Source of the DNA: Clostridiales bacterium UBA4644
Lineage (GTDB): Bacteria > Bacillota > Clostridia > Oscillospirales > Butyricicoccaceae
DNA length: 19,012 nucleotides
Assembly (NCBI GenBank): GCA_002405755.1
Contig: DHMK01000065.1
Span: forward strand, 416-19,427
Reading direction: 5' to 3'
Shown here: positions 6,609-13,464 of the stretch, piece after piece
Numbering within the stretch: the stretch's first letter is position 1
Layout: the number at the start of each line of letters is the position of its first letter
Program-made: the position numbers and the translations under genes
Notes under the pieces: generated by a model
Seen by the model: only the letters and a program-made list of their open reading frames with translations
Told to the model about the DNA's origin: nothing
The model's database searches: none

Positions 6609-7136
6609 ATGAAGATCGAGGTTTATGGCAGAAAAATGACCGTATCCGACACAATGGAGGCTTATGCCGTCCGCAAGATGGAAAAGCTGGGCAGATATTT
6701 CGGCGACGAGCCTGCGGCGCAGATCACCTTCTCCAGCGAGAGAGGGATGCAGACCGTGGAAATTTCCTTTTCCGTAAAGAACCTGTTTTTCCGCGCACAG
6801 GAGCGCACCTCTGATATGTATGCCTCCATCGACGGCGCGGTGGCTTCCATCGACCGTCAGATCCAGAAAAACAAGACCCGCCTGGCCAAGCGCCTGCATA
6901 CCGACGCCTTTACCAAGTCTGTGGATGCCATGACGGATTACCACGAGGAGGACTTCCAGCTGGTGCGGGAAAAGACGCTGGAGGTAAAGCCCATGTCTAT
7001 TGAAGACGCCATCCTGCAGATGAATCTGCTGGGACACAGCTTTTTCTTCTTCGTCAATACCGACCGGGGCGGAAAGCACTGCGTCGTTTATAAGCGCAAC
7101 GACGGCGGCTATGGCCTGCTGGTGAGCGAAGCCTGA
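6609..7136 (+). CDS. hpf: Ribosome hibernation promoting factor, long form (RaiA/HPF family)
   Basis: 175 aa. The N-terminal S30AE/HPF domain (about 1-95, MKIEVYGRKMTVSDTMEAY onward) binds the 30S decoding region. A charged linker leads to the C-terminal dimerisation domain (about 125-172, with the KPMSIEDAILQMNLLGHSF and YGLLVSEA segments). Long HPF joins 70S ribosomes into inactive 100S dimers in stationary phase. The ATG at 6609 is chosen because AAGGAG ends 8 nt upstream. An in-frame ATG at 6588 would put that ribosome site inside the coding region. It is a single-gene unit with its own promoter and a strong terminator. Confidence 0.95.
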   Translation: MKIEVYGRKMTVSDTMEAYAVRKMEKLGRYFGDEPAAQITFSSERGMQTVEISFSVKNLFFRAQERTSDMYASIDGAVASIDRQIQKNKTRLAKRLHTDAFTKSVDAMTDYHEEDFQLVREKTLEVKPMSIEDAILQMNLLGHSFFFFVNTDRGGKHCVVYKRNDGGYGLLVSEA

Positions 7137-7167
7137 TCCCTTGCTGCTATAATTTATCGTGTATGCG

Positions 7168-7206
7168 GTCCCGCCGCCCGGATCTCCCGGACGGCGGGAC
7201 TTTTTT
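7168..7206 (+). terminator. Intrinsic terminator of hpf
   Basis: GTCCCGCCG (7168-7176) pairs with CGGCGGGAC (7192-7200), with further CCGG/CCGG pairing inside, followed by TTTTTT. It touches the stop codon of the convergent MFS gene. Confidence 0.92.
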
Positions 7207-8456
7207 ACCCGTTGTACGCTTCTTCCTCCGTATTCTCCGCCGGCCCCTCCAAAACCTGCCGGACGGCGTTTCTGCGGCGAAATACCGTCAGCCAGCAGAA
7301 GCCCATGGCAAACAGCCCGCAGACGGTCATGCACAGCCGATAGGGCAGCACCTCGCCCAGCGCCCCGATCAGCAGCGAAAGCAGACTGCCTGCCGCCGTG
7401 ATCAAAACGCCCTGCCAGGCCTGCATCCTGGCCCGCAGCTGCTCCGGCAGATAGCGCTGCACCGCCGCCTGCCGGATGGCAGCGCTGTTGATGCCCAAGA
7501 AGCCGCACACCGCCCGGTTTGCCAGCATCAGCGGATAAGACAGCCAGAGCAGCAGCGCATCCATGGTCTCATAGACCTGATAGACCAGAAAGGTGAAGGC
7601 AAAGCGCCGTTCCCGCGGGACGCTCCGCCGGTAGCGCACGGCCCCGCCCAGCGTCCGCCCGGCAAACTCCGCCACGGAAAAGAAGGAATACATGGCGGTG
7701 GAAAAGCCCGGCGCCGTCCGGAAAAAGGCCACCAGCAGCGGCGATGCGCCCATGGCCACTCCATTGGTAACGGCCATATAGTCAAACAGACTCCGCAGAC
7801 CCGGCTCCCCCCGGAGATAGGCCGCCGCCTCCCGCAGATCGTTCCACCAGGTCCGCAGGGAAAACAGCGGCGCATCCCGCCGGCGTGTCTCCCGCACCCG
7901 GATGCGGCTCTCGATGAACGCCGCCAGAAAGGAAAGCCCCGCCTGGATCAGCAGCAGCTCCGCAACGCCCAGCTTGTCATAGAGAAAGGCCGCCGCCGGC
8001 GTCATGACCACCTTCAGCACCGGATAGAGCATGGAGGAGACCGTATAGCCCTTATCCTCCATTCCCTTTGACCTGGGGATAAAAGCTGCTGTAGGCCAGC
8101 TCGTCAAAGGCGCTGAGACAGGCCAGCGCCAGCGAAAAGCAGAGATAGCCCCCATAGGAAAAGGCAAAGCGCCGCAGCAAAAGCCCCGCCGCCCCGTAGA
8201 GCAGCCCGTTGACCACATCGCCGCCCACCAGAAAGGGCTTGCGGGGCAGCCGGTCCATCAGCGGCGCGATAAAGACCGGCAGGATCACATTGGGGATCAG
8301 CTGGATGGCCAGCACCAGCGCAGAGGCCAGCGTGCTCCCCGTCTCGTCAAACACCAGAAAGGACAGCGCAAAGCCGCTGAGGATGCCGCCCGCCGCCCCC
8401 AGCCCGGTGGCGCAGGTGATGCGGATAAAGTTCCGCGTCCAGAGCGTTTTTTTCAT
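7205..8456 (-). pseudogene. MFS transporter interrupted by a one-base frameshift
   Basis: Reads as one Major Facilitator Superfamily protein of about 416 aa if a single base is removed near 8062-8063. The first part begins MKKTLWTRNFIRITCATGLG and carries the first ~4 membrane segments with the PLMDRLPRK loop typical of the MFS segment 2-3 region. It then ends early at VKGNGG. The other frame resumes exactly there as MEDKGYTVSSMLYPVLKVV and carries the remaining segments to EEAYNG. The total length is 3n+1, as expected for one inserted base. GAGGTG lies about 7 nt before the ATG at 8456. It may be a drug or small-molecule efflux pump controlled by the upstream XRE regulator (inference). A real pseudogene and an assembly indel cannot be told apart here. 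Confidence 0.8.
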
Positions 8457-8474
8457 GCTTCTCACCTCAGGCTC

Positions 8475-8483
8475 ATGATACCA
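8475..8483 (-). promoter_or_regulatory. Extended -10 promoter candidate for the MFS gene
   Basis: Minus strand TGGTATCAT (8483-8475) lies between the regulator terminator and the MFS ribosome site, 19 bp before the ATG. No clear -35. Confidence 0.4.
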
Positions 8484-8496
8484 CAGGCCTCCGCAC

Positions 8497-8541
8497 AAAA
8501 AAATCCCCTTGTTTCGGGAAAATCAGCCCGAAAGCAAGGGG
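8497..8541 (-). terminator. Intrinsic terminator of the XRE regulator gene
   Basis: On the minus strand CCCCTTG-C-TTTCGGG (8541-8527) pairs with CCCGAAACAAGGGG (8518-8505), a 14-bp stem with one bulged base and an 8-nt loop, followed by ATTTTTTT. It separates the regulator from the MFS gene. Confidence 0.92.
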
Positions 8542-8565
8542 TAAAATCGCATTTAATGCTATTTT

Positions 8566-9690
8566 TCAGGAAAACTCGCAGCGCAGGAGATAGGCCTGCC
8601 GATATTGCCGCGCCGCCTCGTACCATTGCAATACATAAGGCAGATGGAACCGGACATAGCCCATGGGCAGCTCCGCCCGGATGTGAGCAAAGGTCTCCAA
8701 CAGCCGCGCGCCGTATTCCGGCTGCTGCAGAAAATCCGGCCGCTCCAGCCGGAAGCGCGCCAGCGCCAGCATTTCCGCCGCCAGCTCCGGCGAGGCCTCT
8801 CCCTCCGCAAGGCTGATCTCCGCCCGATCCAGGGCCGCCAGCCCCTCCTGACGCTTTCCCAGCTTCTCGCAGCAGATGGCCAGCTTGTGCAGCGCCAAAA
8901 CAGAGGGCGCTTCCAGCCCGGAAAAATAGGCGTAGGCCGCGGCGGCGTCTCCATGCTCCAGCTGACTGGAGGCCAGATTATAATCGATGGTCGTCTGCAG
9001 CGCTTCGTCTCCCAGCGCCAGCGCCAGCCGCCGGGCCACGGCATAATGCTGCCGCAGCTGCTCCATGCTGCCCAGATCGGAGCAGCAGTTGCCCAGATAG
9101 GTCCTGGAGAGGAGCATCAGCCGCACCAGTCCCTGCTCCGCCGCCCGGTCATAGGCCAGCTGCAGCGCCTCCATGGCCAGGGCATATTTTCCCTGCCGGT
9201 ATCGGTCCACGCCCTCCATCATCCGGTAAAAGGGCGCAGGCTCCAGCGCCGTGGCTGCGGCATAGTCCCGCTTCAGCGCCAGCTGCAGCGCCCGCTGGGG
9301 CGGCGTCATGAAGGGCTCGCAGTCCTCCGGAAGGGGACGGTGCTCGTCTGCATAAAAGGCCTGCAGCAGCTGAAAATCCAGCGCCTGCCGGCTGCGTGTC
9401 AGCGTCTGCTCCCGGGCCTGCAGCGCCGGAAAGGTCCTGCGGAAGCCCGCCTGATCCCCCTCCAAAAGCATCGTCCGGCAGCGGGCCAGCAGCGTCTCCA
9501 CCTCCGGCTCCAGCGCCCACTCCAGCTCCAGCCGCTCAAACAGCAGCGCCAGCACCTCCGGCGAGGGCCGGGCCTTCCCCTGCTCCAGCTTGGAAAGATA
9601 GGAAACGGCGCAGATCCCATGGCAGAGCCCCGCCTGGCTCCAGCCCCGCCGCTGCCGCTCCCGACGGATCATCATTCCCGCAAGCTCCAT
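8566..9690 (-). CDS. XRE-family regulator with TPR-like C-terminal domain
   Basis: 374 aa. Residues about 5-60 form a Cro/C1-type helix-turn-helix (MIRRERQRRGWSQAGLCHGI, then VSYLSKLEQGKARPSPEVLALL). The remaining ~310 residues are Leu/Ala-rich paired helices with repeated LxxAxxLAL patterns, typical of TPR-containing regulators of the Rgg/PlcR architecture, which sense peptides or other partners. No membrane segment. GGGAGG lies 9-10 nt before the ATG. It sits just upstream of the MFS gene on the same strand and diverges from the DUF421 gene, so either may be its target. No ligand-peptide gene was recognised nearby. Confidence 0.82.
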   Translation of the reverse strand: MELAGMMIRRERQRRGWSQAGLCHGICAVSYLSKLEQGKARPSPEVLALLFERLELEWALEPEVETLLARCRTMLLEGDQAGFRRTFPALQAREQTLTRSRQALDFQLLQAFYADEHRPLPEDCEPFMTPPQRALQLALKRDYAAATALEPAPFYRMMEGVDRYRQGKYALAMEALQLAYDRAAEQGLVRLMLLSRTYLGNCCSDLGSMEQLRQHYAVARRLALALGDEALQTTIDYNLASSQLEHGDAAAAYAYFSGLEAPSVLALHKLAICCEKLGKRQEGLAALDRAEISLAEGEASPELAAEMLALARFRLERPDFLQQPEYGARLLETFAHIRAELPMGYVRFHLPYVLQWYEAARQYRQAYLLRCEFS

Positions 9691-9720
9691 TTCCGCTTCC
9701 TCCCGCTTCAGACTGCCGCC

Positions 9721-9750
9721 ATTTTATCACAAAAGCCGCGCCCGGCGCAA
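9721..9750 (-). promoter_or_regulatory. Promoter of the XRE regulator
   Basis: Minus strand TTGCGC (9750-9745), an 18-bp spacer and TAAAAT (9726-9721) with a TGA extension. It lies about 31 bp before the start codon. Confidence 0.5.
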
Positions 9751-9811
9751 GGCCGGCAGGAATAATCCTCCGTGCTTTTGAAACACTAAGGAAAAAAGAA
9801 GGAGGCCCTTT

Positions 9812-10486
9812 ATGCTGATCCCCTTTGCGCGGACGCTGATCCTCTATCTGGCCATCATCCTGGCCCTGCGGCTCATGGGCAAGCGGCAGGTGGGCGAGAT
9901 GCAGCCCAGCGAGCTGGTGGTGACCATTCTGGTCTCGGCGGTGGCCTCCGTCCCCATGCAGGACATCGACATTCCCCTCTCCCACGGGCTGGTCCCCGTG
10001 CTGACGCTGATCGCGGCGGAGGTGCTGATCTCCGCCCTGACCCTGAAAAGCAGCCGGCTGCGGCAGCTGCTCTCCGGCAAGCCCGTCCCGGTGATCTCCG
10101 GCGGAAGGCTGGACCAAAACGCGCTGAAAAAGCTCCGGCTCAGCACCGACGATCTGCTGGAGGACCTGCGGCTCAGCGGCGTTTTCGACCTGCGGCAGGT
10201 GCAGTTTGCCCAGCTGGAGACCAACGGTCAGCTCAGCATGCTGCTCCGCAGCGGAGATTCCCCCGCCACCCCGGCCCAGCTGGGACAAAGGGTCCCTCAG
10301 GCGCTGCCCATGCGCACGCTGGTGGCCGACGGCGCCCTGCGGGAGGAGCCTCTCCGGCAGCTGGGGCTGAGCCGGGACTGGCTGGAGCGGATCCTGAAGG
10401 CCGCCGGCATCCGGCAGCTGAAGGAGGTCTTTCTTTTCTGCGCCGATGAAAAGGGCGATCATTTTCTGATCAAAAAGGAGCGATGA
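9812..10486 (+). CDS. DUF421 (YetF-type) membrane protein
   Basis: 224 aa. The first ~80 residues hold three hydrophobic segments around the conserved RLMGKRQVGEMQPSELVVTI motif of DUF421 proteins. The C-terminal half is the cytoplasmic YetF-like domain (KPVPVISGGRLDQNALKKLR, then LRQVQFAQLETNGQLSML). The C-terminus carries an extra ~50-residue tail (GALREEPLRQLGLSRDW onward). AAGGAGG lies 8 nt before the ATG. The next gene starts 3 nt after the stop and is the usual DUF421 partner, DUF4363. The molecular function of the family is not established; roles in envelope or spore physiology have been proposed. Confidence 0.88.
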   Translation: MLIPFARTLILYLAIILALRLMGKRQVGEMQPSELVVTILVSAVASVPMQDIDIPLSHGLVPVLTLIAAEVLISALTLKSSRLRQLLSGKPVPVISGGRLDQNALKKLRLSTDDLLEDLRLSGVFDLRQVQFAQLETNGQLSMLLRSGDSPATPAQLGQRVPQALPMRTLVADGALREEPLRQLGLSRDWLERILKAAGIRQLKEVFLFCADEKGDHFLIKKER

Positions 10487-10489
10487 GCC

Positions 10490-10870
10490 ATGCACTGGCG
10501 TGTGATCCTGGCGGCGTTCATCATCGCCGCGCTGCTGACAGGCGGCCTGCTTTCCCTGCGCCACACGGCGGCGCTCTGCGCCCGGGTCTCCGCGCCGCTG
10601 GAGCAGCTTTCGGCCCAACTGCAGCGGGATGCACCGGCGGACGCCGCGCTGCTGCAGCAGGCCATGGAGACCTGGCAGCGGGGGCTGCCCTATCTTTCCT
10701 CCGTCCTGGCCCACGACCGGCTGGACGCCATCAGCGGCGCGCTGTTTCGGGCGGAGGGCTTTTTGAAGGCGGAGGACGGCGGCGAGGCGCTGGCGGAGGT
10801 GCGAGACGCTTTGTGGCAGCTTTCGCTGCTTGGGCAATATGACAAGCCTGCCGTTCGCAGTCTGCTTTAG
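10490..10870 (+). CDS. DUF4363-like small membrane-anchored protein
   Basis: 126 aa with one N-terminal membrane segment (about residues 4-24, VILAAFIIAALLTGG) and a helical extracytoplasmic domain. The pattern of ~45-residue helices ending in an ALAEVRDALWQL helix, plus position directly after a DUF421 gene, matches DUF4363. AGGAG lies before the ATG within the last codons of the DUF421 gene. Function unknown. It probably forms a complex with, or assists, the DUF421 protein (inference from recurrent pairing). A nested hairpin terminator follows. Confidence 0.7.
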   Translation: MHWRVILAAFIIAALLTGGLLSLRHTAALCARVSAPLEQLSAQLQRDAPADAALLQQAMETWQRGLPYLSSVLAHDRLDAISGALFRAEGFLKAEDGGEALAEVRDALWQLSLLGQYDKPAVRSLL

Positions 10871-10899
10871 ATTCCATTTTTTACCGTTTCATTTTTGAA

Positions 10900-10960
10900 G
10901 CGGCAAACGCGTTTTTTGCTTTGTTAAAGCATTAACGCGTTTATTTTTTCTTTTTGCCGC
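10900..10960 (+). terminator. Nested hairpin terminator after the DUF421/DUF4363 operon
   Basis: AAACGCG (10905-10911) pairs with CGCGTTT (10936-10942). An inner stem TGCTTT/AAAGCA (10917-10922/10926-10931) caps it, and ATTTTTTC follows. A wider pairing GCGGCAAA (10900-10907) with TTTGCCGC (10953-10960) could enclose or compete with it. A further T-tract lies at 10973-10979. The rest of the 314-bp gap before the AGCS gene holds the repeat, promoter and hairpin listed next. Confidence 0.75.
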
Positions 10961-11055
10961 CCAAAGGAAGCGTTTTTTTCAAAAAGTCTCCCTCCCGGGC
11001 GATCTTTTACCGATTCTTTGCCATCTCTCTTTTTTTGAGCATAATGACGGAATCC

Positions 11056-11091
11056 GCATAGAAGTTTCAGTAATGCTGCATAGAAGGTTCA
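11056..11091 (+). repeat. Direct repeat upstream of the AGCS promoter
   Basis: GCATAGAAGTTTCA (11056-11069) and GCATAGAAGGTTCA (11078-11091) match at 13 of 14 positions with start-to-start spacing of 22 bp, about two helical turns. They end 4 bp before the -35 box. This is a plausible activator or repressor site. Confidence 0.55.
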
Positions 11092-11094
11092 ATC

Positions 11095-11123
11095 TTGTAA
11101 TTGCGTTCACAATGTGGTAACAT
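11095..11123 (+). promoter_or_regulatory. Promoter of the AGCS symporter gene
   Basis: TTGTAA (11095-11100), a 17-bp spacer and TAACAT (11118-11123) preceded by TGG (extended -10). An overlapping alternative is TTCACA (11106-11111), 17 bp, TATACG (11129-11134). Confidence 0.5.
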
Positions 11124-11136
11124 ATTGCTATACGGT

Positions 11137-11164
11137 ACAGGCAGAGCACCCCATGGCTGCCTGT
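11137..11164 (+). promoter_or_regulatory. 5' UTR hairpin before the AGCS ribosome site
   Basis: ACAGGCAG (11137-11144) pairs perfectly with CTGCCTGT (11157-11164) across a 12-nt loop. It ends 7 nt before the AAGGAGGG ribosome site. No U-tract. It may stabilise the mRNA or tune initiation. Confidence 0.45.
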
Positions 11165-11184
11165 AAAAATTAAGGAGGGTTTCT

Positions 11185-12606
11185 ATGGGTTTCATGGATT
11201 GGTTAGCAGATTTTAACAGCAAGGTCAACGGCGTCGTCTGGGGCATCCCCATGATGGTCCTGATCCTTGGCACCGGCATCTACATGTGTATCCGCTGCGG
11301 TTTCCCCCAGTTCTCCCACTTCGGCTACATCATGAAGAACACCCTTGGCAAGGCTTTTGAAAAGTCTGAGGCCAAGGAAGGCTCTGTTTCTCCCTTTAAG
11401 GCCATGTGCACCGCGCTGGCCGCTTCCATCGGCACCGGCAACATCGCCGGCGTTTCCGGCGCTATCGCCATCGGCGGCCCCGGCGCTGTCTTCTGGATGT
11501 GGATCTCCGCTCTGCTGGGTATGTGCACCAAGTTCTGCGAAGTCACGCTGGCGATCCGCTTCCGTGAGCGCAACGAAAAGGGCGACTGGGTCGGCGGCCC
11601 CATGTATTACATCAAGAACGGCCTGGGCAAGCATTGGCAGTGGCTGGGCGTTGTCTTTGCCATCTTCGGCTCTCTGGCCGCTTTCGGTATCGGCAACATG
11701 ACGCAGATCAACACCATCTGCTCCACCGTTGGTTCCGCCATCAAGAACTTTGTCCCCGATGTCAACCTGACGCTGGTCGCCTGGATCGTGGGCGCCATCT
11801 GCGCCGTGGTCGCTTTCATCGTCTACATCGGCGGCATCGAGTCTATTGCTGATGTGTGCGCCCTGCTGGTACCCGTCATGGCCGTTATCTACATCATCGC
11901 TTCCATCATCGTCATCATCGTCAATGCCAGCGCCATCCCCGCCGCCTTCTCCGCCATCTTCAAGGGCGCCTTTGCTCCTGCTTCCGTGGCTGGCGGTCTG
12001 GCCGGCGTCGGCATCAAGACTGCCATCACCAAGGGCGTTGGCCGCGGCATCTTCTCCAATGAGGCTGGCCTGGGCTCTGCTCCGATCGCCCATGCTGCCG
12101 CTGACGTGGATCATCCCATCAAGCAGGGTATGTTCGGCGTCTTCGAGGTCTTCATGGATACCATCGTGGTCTGCACCATGACCGCTCTGGTGGTCCTGCT
12201 GGGCGTCGGTGTGGACAACATCGAGTTCGGCGTGGACAAGGGTGCGCAGCTGACCATCGACGGCTTCACCTCTGTCTTCGGCCAGAAGGCTCCCGGCGTG
12301 GTCGTGGCCATCTGCCTGGCACTGTTTGCCTTCTCCACCGTGCTGACCTGGGGTCTCTACGGCACCCGCTGCATGGAGTATCTGTTCAACTACAAGGTCG
12401 CCAAGATCTATCAGGTCTTCTTCTGCATGGTCATGGTCGTGGGCGGCGTTATCAAGCTGCAGCTGGCCTGGGATATCGCGGATACCCTGAACGGCCTGAT
12501 GGCGATCCCCAACCTGATCGCGATCCTTGCGCTGAGCCCCGTGGTCATCAAGCTGACCAAGGATTACTTTGCCGGCGTCAAGGCCGACAAGGTCGCCAAG
12601 AAATAA
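11185..12606 (+). CDS. Alanine/glycine:cation symporter (AGCS family)
   Basis: 473 aa polytopic membrane protein that imports alanine, glycine or a related small amino acid with Na+ or H+. Family motifs are SIGTGNIAGVSGAIAIGGPG (81-100), DWVGGPMYYIKNGLG (134-148), and KGVGRGIFSNEAGLGSAPIA with the conserved NEAG (about residues 281-300). About 10-11 hydrophobic segments; usual family length. AAGGAGGG lies 7 nt before the ATG. It uses relatively more GCT and TCT codons than neighbours, consistent with high expression. Monocistronic, between a double direct repeat/promoter and a perfect hairpin terminator. The exact substrate and ion are not decided by sequence. Confidence 0.94.
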   Translation: MGFMDWLADFNSKVNGVVWGIPMMVLILGTGIYMCIRCGFPQFSHFGYIMKNTLGKAFEKSEAKEGSVSPFKAMCTALAASIGTGNIAGVSGAIAIGGPGAVFWMWISALLGMCTKFCEVTLAIRFRERNEKGDWVGGPMYYIKNGLGKHWQWLGVVFAIFGSLAAFGIGNMTQINTICSTVGSAIKNFVPDVNLTLVAWIVGAICAVVAFIVYIGGIESIADVCALLVPVMAVIYIIASIIVIIVNASAIPAAFSAIFKGAFAPASVAGGLAGVGIKTAITKGVGRGIFSNEAGLGSAPIAHAAADVDHPIKQGMFGVFEVFMDTIVVCTMTALVVLLGVGVDNIEFGVDKGAQLTIDGFTSVFGQKAPGVVVAICLALFAFSTVLTWGLYGTRCMEYLFNYKVAKIYQVFFCMVMVVGGVIKLQLAWDIADTLNGLMAIPNLIAILALSPVVIKLTKDYFAGVKADKVAKK

Positions 12607-12628
12607 TCTTCCAAAAGCATAACAGCAC

Positions 12629-12664
12629 AAAAGCGGCATGGAGCTCCATGCCGCTTTTCTTTTT
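12629..12664 (+). terminator. Intrinsic terminator of the AGCS gene
   Basis: A 30-bp perfect palindrome (12629-12658, core GGCATGGAGCTCCATGCC) is followed by CTTTTT. Confidence 0.93.
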
Positions 12665-12673
12665 CCAAAACGC

Positions 12674-12746
12674 AAAAAATAAGACCGGCCCCCACCGCAG
12701 CTTTACCCAGCGGAAGATAAAGCAGGGGATGCGGCGGAGGTCGGTA
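12674..12746 (-). ncRNA. Candidate hairpin small RNA between the AGCS gene and nrdR
   Basis: On the minus strand a TATAAT promoter (12757-12752) is followed by one long folded element. Bases 12744-12730 pair with 12699-12685 (15 positions, one mismatch, two wobbles). An inner stem GCTTTA/TAAAGC (12723-12718/12705-12700) closes a 12-nt loop, and TTATTTTTT (12682-12674) follows. The transcript would be about 72 nt, essentially a single rod with a terminator tail. No reading frame fits inside. The alternative is that this is just the nrdR terminator, since nrdR ends 82 bp upstream on the same strand and the TATAAT could be fortuitous. I do not recognise a known RNA family. Confidence 0.4.
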
Positions 12747-12751
12747 GCTTT

Positions 12752-12779
12752 ATTATACCGGCTTCAGAAGCAAAAACAA
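12752..12779 (-). promoter_or_regulatory. Promoter candidate for the hairpin RNA
   Basis: Minus strand TTGTTT (12779-12774), a 16-bp spacer and TATAAT (12757-12752), within the 82-bp segment between the nrdR stop and the hairpin. Confidence 0.5.
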
Positions 12780-12827
12780 TATGCTGGCTGCATAGTGTCT
12801 GCACAAAATTTTCCGCGCCGGCGGACT

Positions 12828-13283
12828 TCACTTTTTCTCCAGCAGGCGGTTCAGCTCATCCATGAAGCTGTCCAGATCCTTGAACTGCCGGTAGACCGAG
12901 GCAAAGCGCACATAGGCCACCTGGTCGATGTCCTTCAGCTCCTCCATCACCAGCTCGCCGATGCGGACAGAGGGGATCTCCCGATCCATGGAATTGACCA
13001 GCTTCTGCTCGATGCGGGAGGCCGCCCGCTCCAGTGTGTCCATGGGCACAGGCCGCTTTTCGCAGGCCTTGATCAGCCCGCCCAGGATCTTGCCCCGGTC
13101 GAAGGTCTGGCGGGAGCCGTCCTTTTTCACCACTACCATGGGGACCCGCTCCACGATCTCATAGGTCGTAAAGCGCTTTCCGCAGGAAAGGCATTCTCTG
13201 CGGCGGCGGATGCTGCTGCTCTCGTCGGTGGGACGGGAATCGATCACTTTACTTTCCGGATAGGCACAATAGGGACAGCGCAC
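12828..13283 (-). CDS. nrdR: Transcriptional repressor NrdR
   Basis: 151 aa, standard length. The zinc ribbon cysteines are C3 and C6 (VRCPYC) and C31 and C34 (RECLSCGKRF). The ATP-cone domain (about 46-136) includes VVVKKDGSRQTFDRGKILGG. NrdR senses ATP/dATP and represses ribonucleotide reductase genes. The GTG at 13283 is chosen because it gives the canonical MRCPYC start with GAGG 8 nt upstream. An in-frame GTG at 13292 overlaps that ribosome site. No ribonucleotide reductase gene lies in the window, and I saw no clear NrdR box beside its own promoter. Confidence 0.95.
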   Translation of the reverse strand: MRCPYCAYPESKVIDSRPTDESSSIRRRRECLSCGKRFTTYEIVERVPMVVVKKDGSRQTFDRGKILGGLIKACEKRPVPMDTLERAASRIEQKLVNSMDREIPSVRIGELVMEELKDIDQVAYVRFASVYRQFKDLDSFMDELNRLLEKK

Positions 13284-13317
13284 GGCGGACACCTCATTTC
13301 TGAATCATAGCAGGTCT

Positions 13318-13346
13318 ATTATACCCTTTTCCGAAAAAAACCGCAA
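13318..13346 (-). promoter_or_regulatory. Promoter of nrdR
   Basis: Minus strand TTGCGG (13346-13341), a 17-bp spacer and TATAAT (13323-13318), 35 bp before the GTG start. Confidence 0.75.
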
Positions 13347-13397
13347 GAGGACTTTTTCTTTATAAAATTCATCGTTTTCGTATTTTCTTGCGGTTTT
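13337..13397. repeat. Inverted repeat in the nrdR/peptidase divergent region
   Basis: AAAACCGCAAGA (13337-13348) and TCTTGCGGTTTT (13386-13397) form perfect 12-bp arms separated by 37 bp of AT-rich sequence. The left arm contains the nrdR -35 box. Confidence 0.6.
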
Positions 13398-13401
13398 CCT
13401 C

Positions 13402-13430
13402 TTTTCTGCCGGGAAATTTTCCTGTATAAT
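13402..13430 (+). promoter_or_regulatory. Promoter of the C39-like peptidase gene
   Basis: TTTTCT (13402-13407), a 17-bp spacer and TATAAT (13425-13430), 34 bp before the ATG. The -35 is weak. Confidence 0.5.
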
Positions 13431-13464
13431 CAAGATATTATCCTGATAGAAAACGGTGATCGCA

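Noticed and set aside
6181..6654. 157-codon minus-strand open frame across the deoC-hpf gap
   Set aside because: It runs through a terminator, overlaps deoC in antisense and has no start codon with a ribosome site near the promoter. The protein-like look comes from the hairpins.
7148..7153. TATAAT just before the hpf terminator
   Set aside because: No suitable -35, and a transcript from it would be only about 45 nt and consist of the terminator.
8605..9765. 386-codon plus-strand open frame opposite the XRE regulator
   Set aside because: Arg/Gln/Leu-rich antisense shadow. The minus strand has the helix-turn-helix, ribosome site and terminator.
10900..10980. CRISPR-like or tandem repeat from repeated T-rich blocks
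   Set aside because: These are nested terminator hairpins and T-tracts, with no repeat-spacer pattern.
11203..12675. 490-codon minus-strand open frame opposite the AGCS gene
   Set aside because: Shadow of a strongly biased GC-rich gene: Asp/His/Gly-rich composition, and the plus-strand frame is a clear AGCS protein.
12681..12750. SRP RNA on the plus strand (CGGAAG motif in the loop)
   Set aside because: The GGAA context lacks the conserved symmetric-loop sequence, and the terminator and promoter are on the minus strand.
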